DNA of 21,723 nucleotides from Deltaproteobacteria bacterium (GTDB lineage: Bacteria > Desulfobacterota > Desulfarculia > Adiutricales > Adiutricaceae), in contig JAITLH010000258.1 in assembly GCA_031277995.1 (NCBI GenBank), forward strand, positions 1 to 21,723, given 5' to 3'. Below the pieces are notes generated by a model. It saw only the letters and a program-made list of their open reading frames with translations, was not told where the DNA came from and searched no databases. The translations under genes and the position numbers were made by a program. Each line of letters starts with the position of its first letter. Within the stretch, counting starts at the first letter, position 1. Of the stretch, positions 7,119 through 15,041 are shown in pieces.

Positions 7119-9086
7119 TTATTGGTCCTGGTCTAAATCGTCTTCAAAATCGTCTAGGTCCAAGCCCTGGAGCGGGTCAGATTCCTGGGCCGGGGCCGGG
7201 GGCGGCGGGGCCAGTCTTAGGGGGATCGGGGCTTGGGGGGTTACGGTAAAATTGCCGTTTAGGGAATTTACGATGGTTACGGTGTCAAAGCCCTGGAGCA
7301 TGGCCGAGGAAGTGCTTAGGGGTTGGCTAGGGGTAAATTCCAGGATTAGGCTTTTGGGGGTATCGAAAAAGGATTTTAGGCCGTTGGCGATCTCGGATTT
7401 TAGTTCCCAGTCACCTATTTTGCCGTCCTCGATGGAGGTGGCGACGTAGACCTTGATGAAATCCTTAAAAAAGGTCGGATCTTGGTAAAGGGTTTTGGCG
7501 TAGTAATTTATGAGCTTGTCGGTCAGGGATTGATCGACTACTTCCACGCGAAAATGGGCCAAGCCGAGGTTGTGAAATTCCGGGGCGAAAATGAGATCTT
7601 TCGCGTCGTCCATGGAAGTCTGGGCCAAAATGTCAAAAAGCGAGGTGGTCATGCCCGTTAAGGTGTAGTCGAAGTTTAGGGCCGCCAAATTATCTACCTT
7701 AAGCAAAGGCGCGTAGGCATGCTTGACCGTGGAAGTGTTTTCGTCGTAGGTGGTCCGAATGCCGTAGGATACGTTAAAGGTATTTTGGCCAAAATCCCTA
7801 ACAAATTGCGACAATTCGGCCAGCTTGGGATTAGCCGAGTTATCGGGCAAAGACAAAGTTAGGTTAATCAGGTCGAAAGAGGAGGACGGGGAAAGTTTAT
7901 TGGCTATGAAGGGACCCTTCGCGGTTAGTTTGTCAACCGTCAAGGTTATTTCTTTAAACATGGAAAAGTCAACGTCAACCACTTCGCAGTCATTAAAGGT
8001 ATAGGGCATGGCGAAAATATCCGAAAGCCTATACATGCTTGAATAGACCGAGTTGACGTCGTCAAGGTCATTTACGTTCATGTCTTTGGCGACGGTGGTG
8101 ATCCTTTCAACAAAAGCCGTAAAATCAAAGGAGTTTAAGACCCCGTTGGCCATGGAAAAAGTCAGGGGCGAATAATCGTCATCGCTCTCGAAAGAAAAGG
8201 TAAAATCGTCCACTTGATAGACGCTGCCCGCGTAATTGGCTAAGTCCCTGATGGTTTGGTTTCCCAGATGGGCTTTGATGGTCATCTGCTCGTCTTTCTT
8301 TTTGGAAAAACTCACCTCAACCCCGTTTAGGAGGGATTCCTTGACGCTGTAAGAACCTAACAGAGCAAAGGAATCGTTTAAATCGGTCACGTTTTGGCCA
8401 AGCCTTAAATCGGTGTCATCGACCTTGGCGATGGTTAACAGCAAATCGTATTGAGCGGGCGAGCTCGAATTAACGGTGACGTTATTAAGGGAGAATTTGC
8501 CCAATCTGGAGCTTTTGATAAAGGAAAGGATGTTTTGGTTTTTGTCGTTGGGGTCGGCGGAAACGGCGCTTTGGGCCGAGCCGCTCGAGACGTCCGCCGC
8601 GACCAAATCAAGTCCCGATAAGGTAATCTCTTCAACGGTGACGTCGGTCTTGGCGCCTTCTTTAGCGTAGGCGATGTTTAGGGCGTTTAGGGTAACCCGG
8701 TCGGCCAAATGAGTGTCGGTTTGGGACTCCCAGCGTTTTAGGTTTAGGAGATTGGCCATCTCGTCTTCGGCCAGGCCGTTTACGAATACTATCGAATCGA
8801 CCCTAACCGACGTTTCCTTGGGTAAGCCCAAAACCATAGGGTTAAAACTGACTTTGTTGGCGACCAGAGTCTTATCGGTAATGGAAAAGTCGTAAGAATT
8901 AACTTTCCAATTATTTTGGCTGAAAAGATTATCCATTAGTAAAGAAAAAGAGTTAACGGCTTCGTTTTTGTATTTAGAACTAAAAAAGAAGTAGGCGCCA
9001 ACGGCTAGGGCGGCTAAAACGACTACGACTATGGGGATTATTACTATAGCTTTACCGGATCTATTTTTAAATAAACCATTGGTCAT
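7119..9086 (-). CDS. Single-pass membrane protein, one module with an acidic C-terminal tail (family unrecognised)
   Basis: 655 residues from the ATG at 9086, chosen because AAAGGACA lies 9 bases before it; an in-frame TTG at 9125 is possible but less likely. A short basic N-terminus (KNRSGK) leads into one membrane helix (about 12-35), so the body should be periplasmic. The module starts FSLLMDNLFSQNNW and has the hairpin motif RTTYDENTSTVKHAYAPL. Its C-terminal part matches the other family members (FFDTPKSLILEFTPSQPL). There is no Pro/Gln tail at the front. Instead the last 30 residues are APPPPAPAQ followed by a strongly acidic DLDDFEDDLDQDQ end, which could bind cations or a basic partner. 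A terminator follows, so this gene and the 540-residue gene upstream may form one transcript. Confidence 0.88.
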   Translation of the reverse strand: MTNGLFKNRSGKAIVIIPIVVVVLAALAVGAYFFFSSKYKNEAVNSFSLLMDNLFSQNNWKVNSYDFSITDKTLVANKVSFNPMVLGLPKETSVRVDSIVFVNGLAEDEMANLLNLKRWESQTDTHLADRVTLNALNIAYAKEGAKTDVTVEEITLSGLDLVAADVSSGSAQSAVSADPNDKNQNILSFIKSSRLGKFSLNNVTVNSSSPAQYDLLLTIAKVDDTDLRLGQNVTDLNDSFALLGSYSVKESLLNGVEVSFSKKKDEQMTIKAHLGNQTIRDLANYAGSVYQVDDFTFSFESDDDYSPLTFSMANGVLNSFDFTAFVERITTVAKDMNVNDLDDVNSVYSSMYRLSDIFAMPYTFNDCEVVDVDFSMFKEITLTVDKLTAKGPFIANKLSPSSSFDLINLTLSLPDNSANPKLAELSQFVRDFGQNTFNVSYGIRTTYDENTSTVKHAYAPLLKVDNLAALNFDYTLTGMTTSLFDILAQTSMDDAKDLIFAPEFHNLGLAHFRVEVVDQSLTDKLINYYAKTLYQDPTFFKDFIKVYVATSIEDGKIGDWELKSEIANGLKSFFDTPKSLILEFTPSQPLSTSSAMLQGFDTVTIVNSLNGNFTVTPQAPIPLRLAPPPPAPAQESDPLQGLDLDDFEDDLDQDQ

Positions 9087-9135
9087 GATATATTGTCCTT
9101 TAATATGTCCCTTTAGGAGAGACAAATATTAATCA

Positions 9136-9163
9136 TGGCCTAAAAATTTTGATATTTAGGCCA
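9136..9163 (-). other. AT-flanked hairpin between the 540- and 655-residue genes
   Basis: TGGCCTAAA (9136-9144) and TTTAGGCCA (9155-9163) are perfect complements around a 10-base loop. It sits in the 95-base gap between two related genes. There is no clear U-run, so I read it as an intercistronic hairpin rather than a sure terminator. Confidence 0.5.
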
Positions 9164-9181
9164 GGCAAACGAAAACGCGAA

Positions 9182-10804
9182 TCAGTTGGGCAGTTCGAGA
9201 GAACTGGAAGGCAGGGGAGCGCCGGGGCGATCCAAATATACGGAAACCGGAGCCCGGCCATTAGCTTCCAAAGTCAAGTTTAATTCTCGAATCATAGCAT
9301 ATTTATATTTCTCTGCCAAGGCTGAGACTTTCTGCTCAACGTTGGGGCTAAGGGCCAAATTAGCCAAGTTTGAATCGTCATCTTCCAGCACGGCCATGGG
9401 GTAGCCGGGGATTGGGTCAAAGCTAATTTTAAGGCTTTGAGGATTGCTTAGAAAACCGTTTAACTCAATTTCCAAGATGTCCTTATTGAAAGGGCGATTA
9501 TCGGGGTTGGGATCGATTAGGTACGTAAGATAATTGGCCAGATAGGGTTTGAGAAACTCGGCCGTCGATTGGCCCCCGTAAAAGTTCTGGCTTAGGTTTT
9601 GGCTAAAGGCGCTTAGAAAGGAGTGATCGGTAATTTCGAGTTCTCCGCGGCCCAGGCCCAGTTTGGGCAAACTGGTGAAAAGGCTTAAAATATTTAAGCT
9701 GGACGGGGGGTTATCGATAGAATAGAGCAAATTAATATCGATCTTGTCTTTGACGCCCAAATCAAAAGAACCGTTTAACTTGGCCTCTTTGTTTCGGGAA
9801 GTTGACTTAAAATTGATGACGCTTTTTTTATCTAAGCTATCAAAAATAGCCTTTTTCATGGGAGCGTCTTTAATGAATAATCCAAGTTCATCCATATTTA
9901 GGTTAAGATCCTCAACTATGGTAACCTTACCTTCTCCCAAGTCCCCTTCAACCCCCAGTTGGTCGATTATGGCCTTGCGAATAAACAAAAATTCATCGTT
10001 TGTCCCAAAAATGGATAGCGAGGCCAAATCCAGGCTCCCCAGGGCGTTGGTAACCTCGTTTAGGCCCGTGAAAAAACCCAGGGCGTCTTTGGCCACCAAG
10101 GCCCGGTCAAGTCCCGAGTAAAAGCTAATCAAATCTATGTTGGAGACCCGGGCGTTATCGACGCTTACCAAGCTTTGCTCATGGGCGCTGGAATTTAAGC
10201 TCAAAGTCGAAACCACCAGGGCGCCCAAAAAAGAGCTTTTGAGGTTCAAAAACGAGAGCCCTTCCGACTTAAAGACCAAGGAATCGTTGGAAACGCTTAT
10301 GTTTAAATCCGTGAATTTTAGCGACTGAAAGGAGAGCTGATCGACCCTGGCCATGTTGGTTACGGTGTAATCCTGGAAAAAATTCTCCAAGGACAAGGTC
10401 CCGGCGTGGATTTTTAGAACCGCTTCGGGCTCGTCGGCCGTGTTTATGTCCCTTAAAACCACTTCGCTTTCGGACAAGAGATCGAAACTGTCCCCTCTAA
10501 AGCCAAAACTGGTTTTTATGACTTTCCAGGGGTTTAGATTGGTCACCCTGGCCGAGCCTATGATGACGGGCGTGGTTTGCCCTTGCTTGGGGGTTAAAAC
10601 GATGTTTTTTAAATTAATCTCGTCTAAAAATAGCGATACCGAAACGTCGTCGGTCCGTATCGAGGCCAGAACGGAATCCGGTTCCGAATAGTCTTGATTA
10701 AAAGTTCTTTTAAGTAAAAAACTCGGAAAGAAAACAAACAAAAGTACCAATAATATTACTAATGAGCTAATAATAATTAGTGACTTACGAGCTAATTTAG
10801 ACAT
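9182..10804 (-). CDS. Single-pass membrane protein, most divergent member of the module family
   Basis: 540 residues; the ATG has AAGGAT 7 bases upstream. A basic start (MSKLARK) and one membrane helix (about 8-30) predict an inner-membrane anchor with a periplasmic body. The body has many short beta-type strands (for example SVSLFLDEINLKNIVLTP) of the kind seen in AsmA-like proteins. It lacks the Pro-rich tail and the clear MDxxF motif. It keeps the C-terminal family signature: GFLSNPQSLKISFDPIPGYP, then ELNLTLEANGRAPVSVYL, with an inserted stretch between them. It is first in the series and could be closest to the ancestral form. The link to the other three rests on this end signature, size, topology and gene order, and a profile search could overturn it. 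No function recognised. Confidence 0.85.
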   Translation of the reverse strand: MSKLARKSLIIISSLVILLVLLFVFFPSFLLKRTFNQDYSEPDSVLASIRTDDVSVSLFLDEINLKNIVLTPKQGQTTPVIIGSARVTNLNPWKVIKTSFGFRGDSFDLLSESEVVLRDINTADEPEAVLKIHAGTLSLENFFQDYTVTNMARVDQLSFQSLKFTDLNISVSNDSLVFKSEGLSFLNLKSSFLGALVVSTLSLNSSAHEQSLVSVDNARVSNIDLISFYSGLDRALVAKDALGFFTGLNEVTNALGSLDLASLSIFGTNDEFLFIRKAIIDQLGVEGDLGEGKVTIVEDLNLNMDELGLFIKDAPMKKAIFDSLDKKSVINFKSTSRNKEAKLNGSFDLGVKDKIDINLLYSIDNPPSSLNILSLFTSLPKLGLGRGELEITDHSFLSAFSQNLSQNFYGGQSTAEFLKPYLANYLTYLIDPNPDNRPFNKDILEIELNGFLSNPQSLKISFDPIPGYPMAVLEDDDSNLANLALSPNVEQKVSALAEKYKYAMIRELNLTLEANGRAPVSVYLDRPGAPLPSSSLELPN

Positions 10805-10854
10805 AATTTATCCTTGGGCAAAAATAATTCGAGACTATAGCCTATCTTTTCCTG

Positions 10855-10896
10855 GCCAAAAAAAACTTCGCTCCGCCTTGGCTGATGGCCAAGGCC
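10855..10896 (-). terminator. Probable terminator after pyrD
   Basis: On the minus strand GCCTTGGC-catca-GCCAAGGC (10896-10876) is a perfect 8-bp stem, followed after 9 bases by a run of 8 Ts. The T-run is set off from the stem more than usual. It would end the pyrKD transcript and separate it from the membrane-protein cluster; the rest of 10897-11023 shows no gene. Confidence 0.45.
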
Positions 10897-11023
10897 TTGC
10901 CCCGCCCCAAAAACCCTAAACCGCAGCCTTGGCAAAAACAGGCCCCATGGCGGCCATCCTCGGCCGACTTGGTCCCAGCCTAGGGGTTAAGGGGTCCAGG
11001 GGAAAGGGACGGCCCTGGCTTGG

Positions 11024-11986
11024 TCACCACCTAAGGGTATCCCTAATTTCCCCAAGGGTATGGATGTCGTTACTCTCAAGGTAGGCGGCGATGCCGTTTA
11101 CGATTTGGGTAGGCAGGGTCGGATCGACCAAGATGCCCGTGCCTATCTGGACGGCGGTGGCCCCGGCCACGATAAACTCCAGGGCGTCTTGGTAATCCAT
11201 GATTCCGCCCAGGCCGATGATGGGGATGGACAGGCTTTTGGCGCAAAGGGCCACCTGCCTCAGGGCCAGGGGTTTTATGGGCGGCCCGGAAAGGCCCCCC
11301 GGGCCGTTGGCCAGGTTGGCCTGGCGCTTTTCCAAATTTATCGAGAGGGCCGGGAGGCTATTAATGAGCGAGACGGCCGAGGCGCCGTTTTCTTGGGCGA
11401 TCAGGGCGAGGCTGACGATGTCGGTAACCAAGGGAGGGAGTTTTACGACGATTGGCTTACCGTTGGCGATTTCGACCGATTTTTGGGTGATTTGGGCCAA
11501 GGTCACCGGGTCGGAACCAAAACTAAGCCCGCCGGGGTGTTTTAGGTTAGGGCAGCTGACGTTAAGCTCGATAAAATCGACCTGGCTCTGGGCGAGGATT
11601 TGGGTCAAGGCGACGTAATCGTTGGCGCTTTTTCCCAAAACGTTAGCCCCAACCACGGCCCCGGTATTTTTAAGGGGTTCAAGGTATTTTTCTAAGAAAA
11701 CCTGGACGCCAACGTTTTCCAGCCCGATGGCGTTAATTAGGCCAAAGCCGGCCTCGATGATCCGAGGGTTTGGGTTACCGGGCCAGGGCTCCAAACTTAG
11801 GCCCTTGGTTATGACCGCTCCCAACTTCTGGGGCGGGCAAAAGGCGGCCAGCTCCAAGCCGTAGCCAAAGGTGCCCGAGGCGGCCAGGACCGGGTTTTTG
11901 AGTCTCAGGTGGCCCAGGTTAACGCTTAAATCAGGCCGGGTGGCCTTTTTGCCCGGGTTCTTTCTGTAAGGGTGATCGTTAGGCAC
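11024..11986 (-). CDS. pyrD: Dihydroorotate dehydrogenase, class 1B catalytic subunit
   Basis: 320 residues. It oxidises dihydroorotate to orotate in pyrimidine synthesis using FMN. Visible family marks are AASGTFGYG near 35-43, the NVSCPN active-site motif with Cys145 (Cys is the class 1 base; class 2 enzymes use Ser), VVKLPPLVTD, and the phosphate-binding GLGGIMDYQDALEFIVAGA with VQIGTGI near the end. The length is typical. The start is a GTG at 11986 with GGGAG 8 bases before it, and it overlaps the end of pyrK by 8 bases. The overlap and the PyrK partner both support type 1B, which passes electrons to NAD+ through PyrK. It has a 17-residue basic N-terminal extension before the usual start of the fold. 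Confidence 0.96.
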   Translation of the reverse strand: MPNDHPYRKNPGKKATRPDLSVNLGHLRLKNPVLAASGTFGYGLELAAFCPPQKLGAVITKGLSLEPWPGNPNPRIIEAGFGLINAIGLENVGVQVFLEKYLEPLKNTGAVVGANVLGKSANDYVALTQILAQSQVDFIELNVSCPNLKHPGGLSFGSDPVTLAQITQKSVEIANGKPIVVKLPPLVTDIVSLALIAQENGASAVSLINSLPALSINLEKRQANLANGPGGLSGPPIKPLALRQVALCAKSLSIPIIGLGGIMDYQDALEFIVAGATAVQIGTGILVDPTLPTQIVNGIAAYLESNDIHTLGEIRDTLRW

Positions 11987-12827
11987 GGATCCGCTCCCAA
12001 TCGAGACTTAGGCCATCGACCAAAGGGCCCTGCTGGCAAACCCTAAAATTCGACCCGTCCAATTTCGGTAAGCTACAGGATAAACAGACCCCCAGGCCGC
12101 AAGCCATGCGTTCTTCGGCGCAGGCCAAATATTTTACCCCATGTTTTCGGGCGATTTTGGCTAAGGCGGCCAGAAGTCCTTTGGGTCCGCAGCCGATGAT
12201 GGATCTTTTTTCTTCCAAGAGGCTTTGAATCAAGGGTTCGGTCACCAGGCCCTTTAGTCCATAACCGGTACCGTCCTCGGTGGTGGGCACGATGTTTTCC
12301 CAACCCCCAGACAAAAGATTGACAAATAACATCCCTAGGTCGTTATGCTTAATTTGTTGTTGGCCGGATCTCTCCCCGTAAAAAAGCTTGGCCCTGCGGC
12401 CGCCAAGGACGCAAGCCATGGAGCCCATGGGCCCCAGCCCGGCCCCACCGGCCACCAGGTACCATTTTTCGTTCAAAAAATCCGGTTCCAGCTCGTCAAG
12501 GCCCCGGCCCAGCGGCCCGATGACCCTAACCTCGTCGCCTTTCCTAAGCGAGGTGAGTATTTGGGTGCCCGGCCCAACCTCCCTTATGAGGAAACCTAAA
12601 TTTCTCTCGCTAGAGTAGTGGATGGAAAAAGGCCGATCCAATAGCGTACCCGGGCCCTGGCCCATTTTGGGCCAAGCCCTAAGGCGAACGAATCGTCCCA
12701 GGTCCTTGAAATATCCCTTGGGGACGGTAACGTTCAAAAAGTAATTGTCCCCACCAAGGTAAGAAGTCCGATCGACTTTTCCCGTAACCATGATTGGCTT
12801 GGAGATTTGGCCTTTGCCCCAACCCAT
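11979..12827 (-). CDS. pyrK: Dihydroorotate dehydrogenase electron-transfer subunit
   Basis: 282 residues. It carries FAD and one [2Fe-2S] cluster and moves electrons from PyrD to NAD+. The flavin motif RPFSI sits near residue 65, the NAD-binding part contains VAGGAGLGPMGSMA and IIGCGPKGLL, and the cluster ligands appear as MACGLGVCLSC with a fourth Cys in VCQQGP. All four Cys of the family pattern are present. The ATG at 12827 is preceded by a weak GAGAG; an inner ATG (MVTGKV) has no better site. A possible promoter lies 45-70 bases upstream. The product pairs with the overlapping pyrD gene. Confidence 0.94.
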   Translation of the reverse strand: MGWGKGQISKPIMVTGKVDRTSYLGGDNYFLNVTVPKGYFKDLGRFVRLRAWPKMGQGPGTLLDRPFSIHYSSERNLGFLIREVGPGTQILTSLRKGDEVRVIGPLGRGLDELEPDFLNEKWYLVAGGAGLGPMGSMACVLGGRRAKLFYGERSGQQQIKHNDLGMLFVNLLSGGWENIVPTTEDGTGYGLKGLVTEPLIQSLLEEKRSIIGCGPKGLLAALAKIARKHGVKYLACAEERMACGLGVCLSCSLPKLDGSNFRVCQQGPLVDGLSLDWERIRA

Positions 12828-12871
12828 TTCTAAATCACTCTCTGAAATAATCCACCCCCCCCGATTCGCGT

Positions 12872-12899
12872 TTTATATTAATTTAAGTGGCTTAGGCAA
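12872..12899 (-). promoter_or_regulatory. Candidate promoter of pyrKD
   Basis: On the minus strand TTGCCT (12899-12894) and TATAAA (12877-12872) are separated by 16 bases, a fair sigma-70-type pair. They lie 45-70 bases before the pyrK ATG. The leader between -10 and the start codon contains a run of 8 Gs (plus-strand C8 at 12855-12862). Confidence 0.4.
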
Positions 12900-12936
12900 A
12901 AAAATCAACCTGGGCGATTGGCTCCCCCGCTCCCGG

Positions 12937-13752
12937 TTAAGGGGCCCCGCCGGCGCCAATGGCGCCGCCAATCTCATCGGCGTCGCTTTGGCCCGATCCG
13001 GTGGCCAGGCCGGCGATGATGGCAAAACGGCCCGAGTCCCCGCGGCGATAGGAGTAAAAATCTTCGGAACAGCGGGTGCAAACGCCGGAAAACTCGATAT
13101 TGTCGTCTTTGAGGCCAGAGGCGGTTAATTGCTTGCGGCTTATGGCCGTGAAATCGAACAGGTTTTTTTCGTCCCTAAACTCCCAAAAGGCCTGGGGCAA
13201 TTCGGTTTGGTAGTTTATGAATTCGGCGTGGCATGGCCCCAACGAGGGAGCGCAGCAGGCCAAAAAGTTTTTGGGGTTAAGCTTAAAGGTCTTGGCCATG
13301 GTCTTAACGGTTCGGCCGATGACGTTTTGAACCGAGCCGCGCCAGCCGCTATGGACGAGGGCCAGGGCGGAACTGGTGGGATCGTAGACGATGAGGCCCT
13401 GGCAGTCGGCCACCTTAATCATCAGGCTATGCCCGAAGGCCGAAATGATGGCGTCAAAGCCCACCCAGACGTCCTCGGGCTTTTTGGGCAAATACGTCTC
13501 CTGGGGGGCCAGGATTAAGGCCTGGGCGCCGTGGACCTGGCCCACCTGGATGGGGGTTTTTATCCCCAGGGCCTTTACGGCCAAATCGATGTTGGCGTTT
13601 ATAAGTTCGGGGTCAACTTCGTCCCGGTAGGAAAAGGTCCAGTCCTGGCCGCCCGGGCCGTGCCTGCTCATGACGGCGTGTCGAAGCTCAGGGTAGGGCG
13701 CGAGAATTTCGAAGGTGTAATATTCCACCTGACCCTTTAGGTTTTTAATCAC
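12937..13752 (-). CDS. pgeF: Purine nucleoside phosphorylase / peptidoglycan-editing factor family (PgeF, YfiH, LACC1)
   Basis: 271 residues from a GTG at 13752 that has AGGAA 6 bases upstream; an in-frame TTG at 13770 lacks a site and is less likely. Family members cleave adenosine and inosine by phosphorolysis with a Cys/His/His zinc-type site, and E. coli PgeF also guards peptidoglycan composition. The site motifs are seen in order: QVHG, VADCQG, VHSGWRG, the APSLGPCHAEF block and the C-terminal CTRCSEDFYSYRRGDSGRFA. ADCQG differs slightly from the more common ADCxP. The last 20 residues are a Gly/Ala-rich tail with no assigned role. The gene stands alone, with a probable terminator before it and a promoter-like stretch for pyrKD after it. 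Confidence 0.93.
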   Translation of the reverse strand: MIKNLKGQVEYYTFEILAPYPELRHAVMSRHGPGGQDWTFSYRDEVDPELINANIDLAVKALGIKTPIQVGQVHGAQALILAPQETYLPKKPEDVWVGFDAIISAFGHSLMIKVADCQGLIVYDPTSSALALVHSGWRGSVQNVIGRTVKTMAKTFKLNPKNFLACCAPSLGPCHAEFINYQTELPQAFWEFRDEKNLFDFTAISRKQLTASGLKDDNIEFSGVCTRCSEDFYSYRRGDSGRFAIIAGLATGSGQSDADEIGGAIGAGGAP

Positions 13753-13795
13753 TGCCGTTCCTAAGGCCAAAGCCGGCGAGAAAAAAATTTAAAAA

Positions 13796-13830
13796 CGGCC
13801 CCCGGAATGAAGCGCTTAGCCGGCTAGCCG
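13796..13830 (-). terminator. Probable terminator of the ntrX-yihY-mdh operon
   Basis: On the minus strand CGGC and GCCG (13830-13827, 13799-13796) close a stem that continues as CCGG/CCGG after a small internal loop, with AAGCGCTT in the apical loop. TTTTTAAATTTTTTT follows at 13795-13781. The long T-run is the stronger part of the case. The stretch from 13831 to 13985 between it and the dehydrogenase gene holds further small stems (for example ACCCG-ctaa-CGGGT) but no gene. Confidence 0.5.
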
Positions 13831-13994
13831 ATAAACCCTAGCCAAACGCGCCAAACCCGTTAGCGGGTCCATTGCCAATGGGCCCCCGATATCGGCCATG
13901 GGGCCGAGCCGTTTTTGTCGTTGGTATATTTAACACAAAGGCGTGAGCTTGCCTAGGGAAAACCCTTTCGCGGCCAAAAATAGCTTTAAGTTAT

Positions 13995-14013
13995 GCGAGG
14001 GAACTCGCTTTTT
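13995..14013 (+). other. Small hairpin with T-run behind the dehydrogenase gene
   Basis: GCGAG-ggaa-CTCGC then TTTTT on the plus strand. It lies within 8 bases of the dehydrogenase stop codon. The T-run is on the wrong side for the minus-strand gene, so it would stop transcription coming from the left, or simply fold at the 3' end of the message. Confidence 0.3.
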
Positions 14014-14015
14014 CC

Positions 14016-15038
14016 TTATGAACAGGACTCGTAAAGGGATTTGACTTTTTCGGCTGATTTTTTGAGGGCCTCCCATTCCTCGGGCCAGAGGTCAAGTTCA
14101 ATCACTTGGCCCCAACCTAAGGGGCCGGGGGTAATGGGAACGCCCAAGGCCACGTCGGATAGGCCGTATTCGCCCCTAAGGAGAACCGATCCCATCGTGA
14201 CGGACCACTGGGTTCCCGCGTCGGCGGAAACCGGCGCCTGGGCGCAGGCGGCGTCCCGGGGGGCCTGGGCTTGGGGGGCAGGCCAGGGCCAGTCCGGGGA
14301 CAAATGGGGTTCTTTGGGGGAAAGAAAAAGGGCTTCCAGGTTTTTCCAAAGGCTGGTGGCCGAGGTCCAGGTGGTGGTTCTTTTGGAGTTTTGGGCTTGC
14401 CAGTAGCCGTACCAGGTATTTAGAAGGTGCGATATTTGGGCTTTTTGGTCAGCGGTTACGGAAAGGGGCTCCCCTTTGTAGCGAAGGGTGGAAAAGAGCG
14501 GGACTTGGGTGGCCCCATGTTCTCCCAAGACGTTACCGCTTATTAGGCCGGGGTTTAGGTTTAGGACTTTGGCGGCCATGTGGCGAAACCTTAGGGAGTC
14601 GTTTCGGCAAAAGCCCAATAGGCCATGGCGATCCCAGCCCGTTTCCCGTAAAAACACCATGACGTAAGCGTCGACCGGGGAAGTGCAGGAAATGACCGCG
14701 GCCTTTGGGGCGCGGTTTTTGATTTCCCGGGCCGCTTCTTTGACCAGGTTTAGGTTGGCCTTTAAATAATCGTCCCTTGAGGTGACCTTATCGCCCGTGA
14801 CCGCCCCGGCCATGATGACCAGATCGGCGTCGTTTAGTTCTTCGTAACCGCCCCCGGAAACGGTCGTGTCCGTCTCTTCGCCAAAGCATTCCCGCAGATC
14901 GATTAGGTGGGTCTCCAGGACGTTTCGCCTGTTTCCGATAAGGCAAACGCGTTCGAAACGGTTTTTTAGGCCCAGGAAAAAGGCCAAAGTCGAACCCACG
15001 CCGCCGGCGCCGCCAATGATGGAGATCTTCTTTATCAT
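14016..15038 (-). CDS. mdh: Malate/lactate dehydrogenase family, with an unusual insert
   Basis: 340 residues, longer than the usual 305-320. It likely interconverts malate and oxaloacetate (or lactate and pyruvate) with a nicotinamide cofactor. GGAGGVGS (9-16) is the dinucleotide loop. TSRDDYLKAN (86-95) carries one substrate-binding Arg, NDSLRFR (146-152) gives the Asp and Arg of the active site, and GEHG (172-175) has catalytic His174. The loop usually KPGMSR is TGDKVTSR here, so substrate preference is uncertain. After strand 2, where NAD enzymes carry an acidic residue, it reads IGNRRN; this suggests NADP(H) use. Residues about 240-278 are a Pro/Ala/Gln-rich insert before the last helices. 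It starts 3 bases after yihY stops, so it is the third gene of the regulator operon. Confidence 0.87.
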   Translation of the reverse strand: MIKKISIIGGAGGVGSTLAFFLGLKNRFERVCLIGNRRNVLETHLIDLRECFGEETDTTVSGGGYEELNDADLVIMAGAVTGDKVTSRDDYLKANLNLVKEAAREIKNRAPKAAVISCTSPVDAYVMVFLRETGWDRHGLLGFCRNDSLRFRHMAAKVLNLNPGLISGNVLGEHGATQVPLFSTLRYKGEPLSVTADQKAQISHLLNTWYGYWQAQNSKRTTTWTSATSLWKNLEALFLSPKEPHLSPDWPWPAPQAQAPRDAACAQAPVSADAGTQWSVTMGSVLLRGEYGLSDVALGVPITPGPLGWGQVIELDLWPEEWEALKKSAEKVKSLYESCS

Positions 15039-15041
15039 GGG

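Noticed and set aside
419..10804. Contractile, secretion or toxin identity for the giant proteins
   Set aside because: No RHS/YD repeats, no haemolysin-type Gly-Asp repeats, no cleaved signal peptide and no toxin motif seen.
11060..11618. Two overlapping plus-strand ORFs (161 and 139 residues)
   Set aside because: Antisense shadows of pyrD, whose active-site and phosphate-binding motifs are clear.
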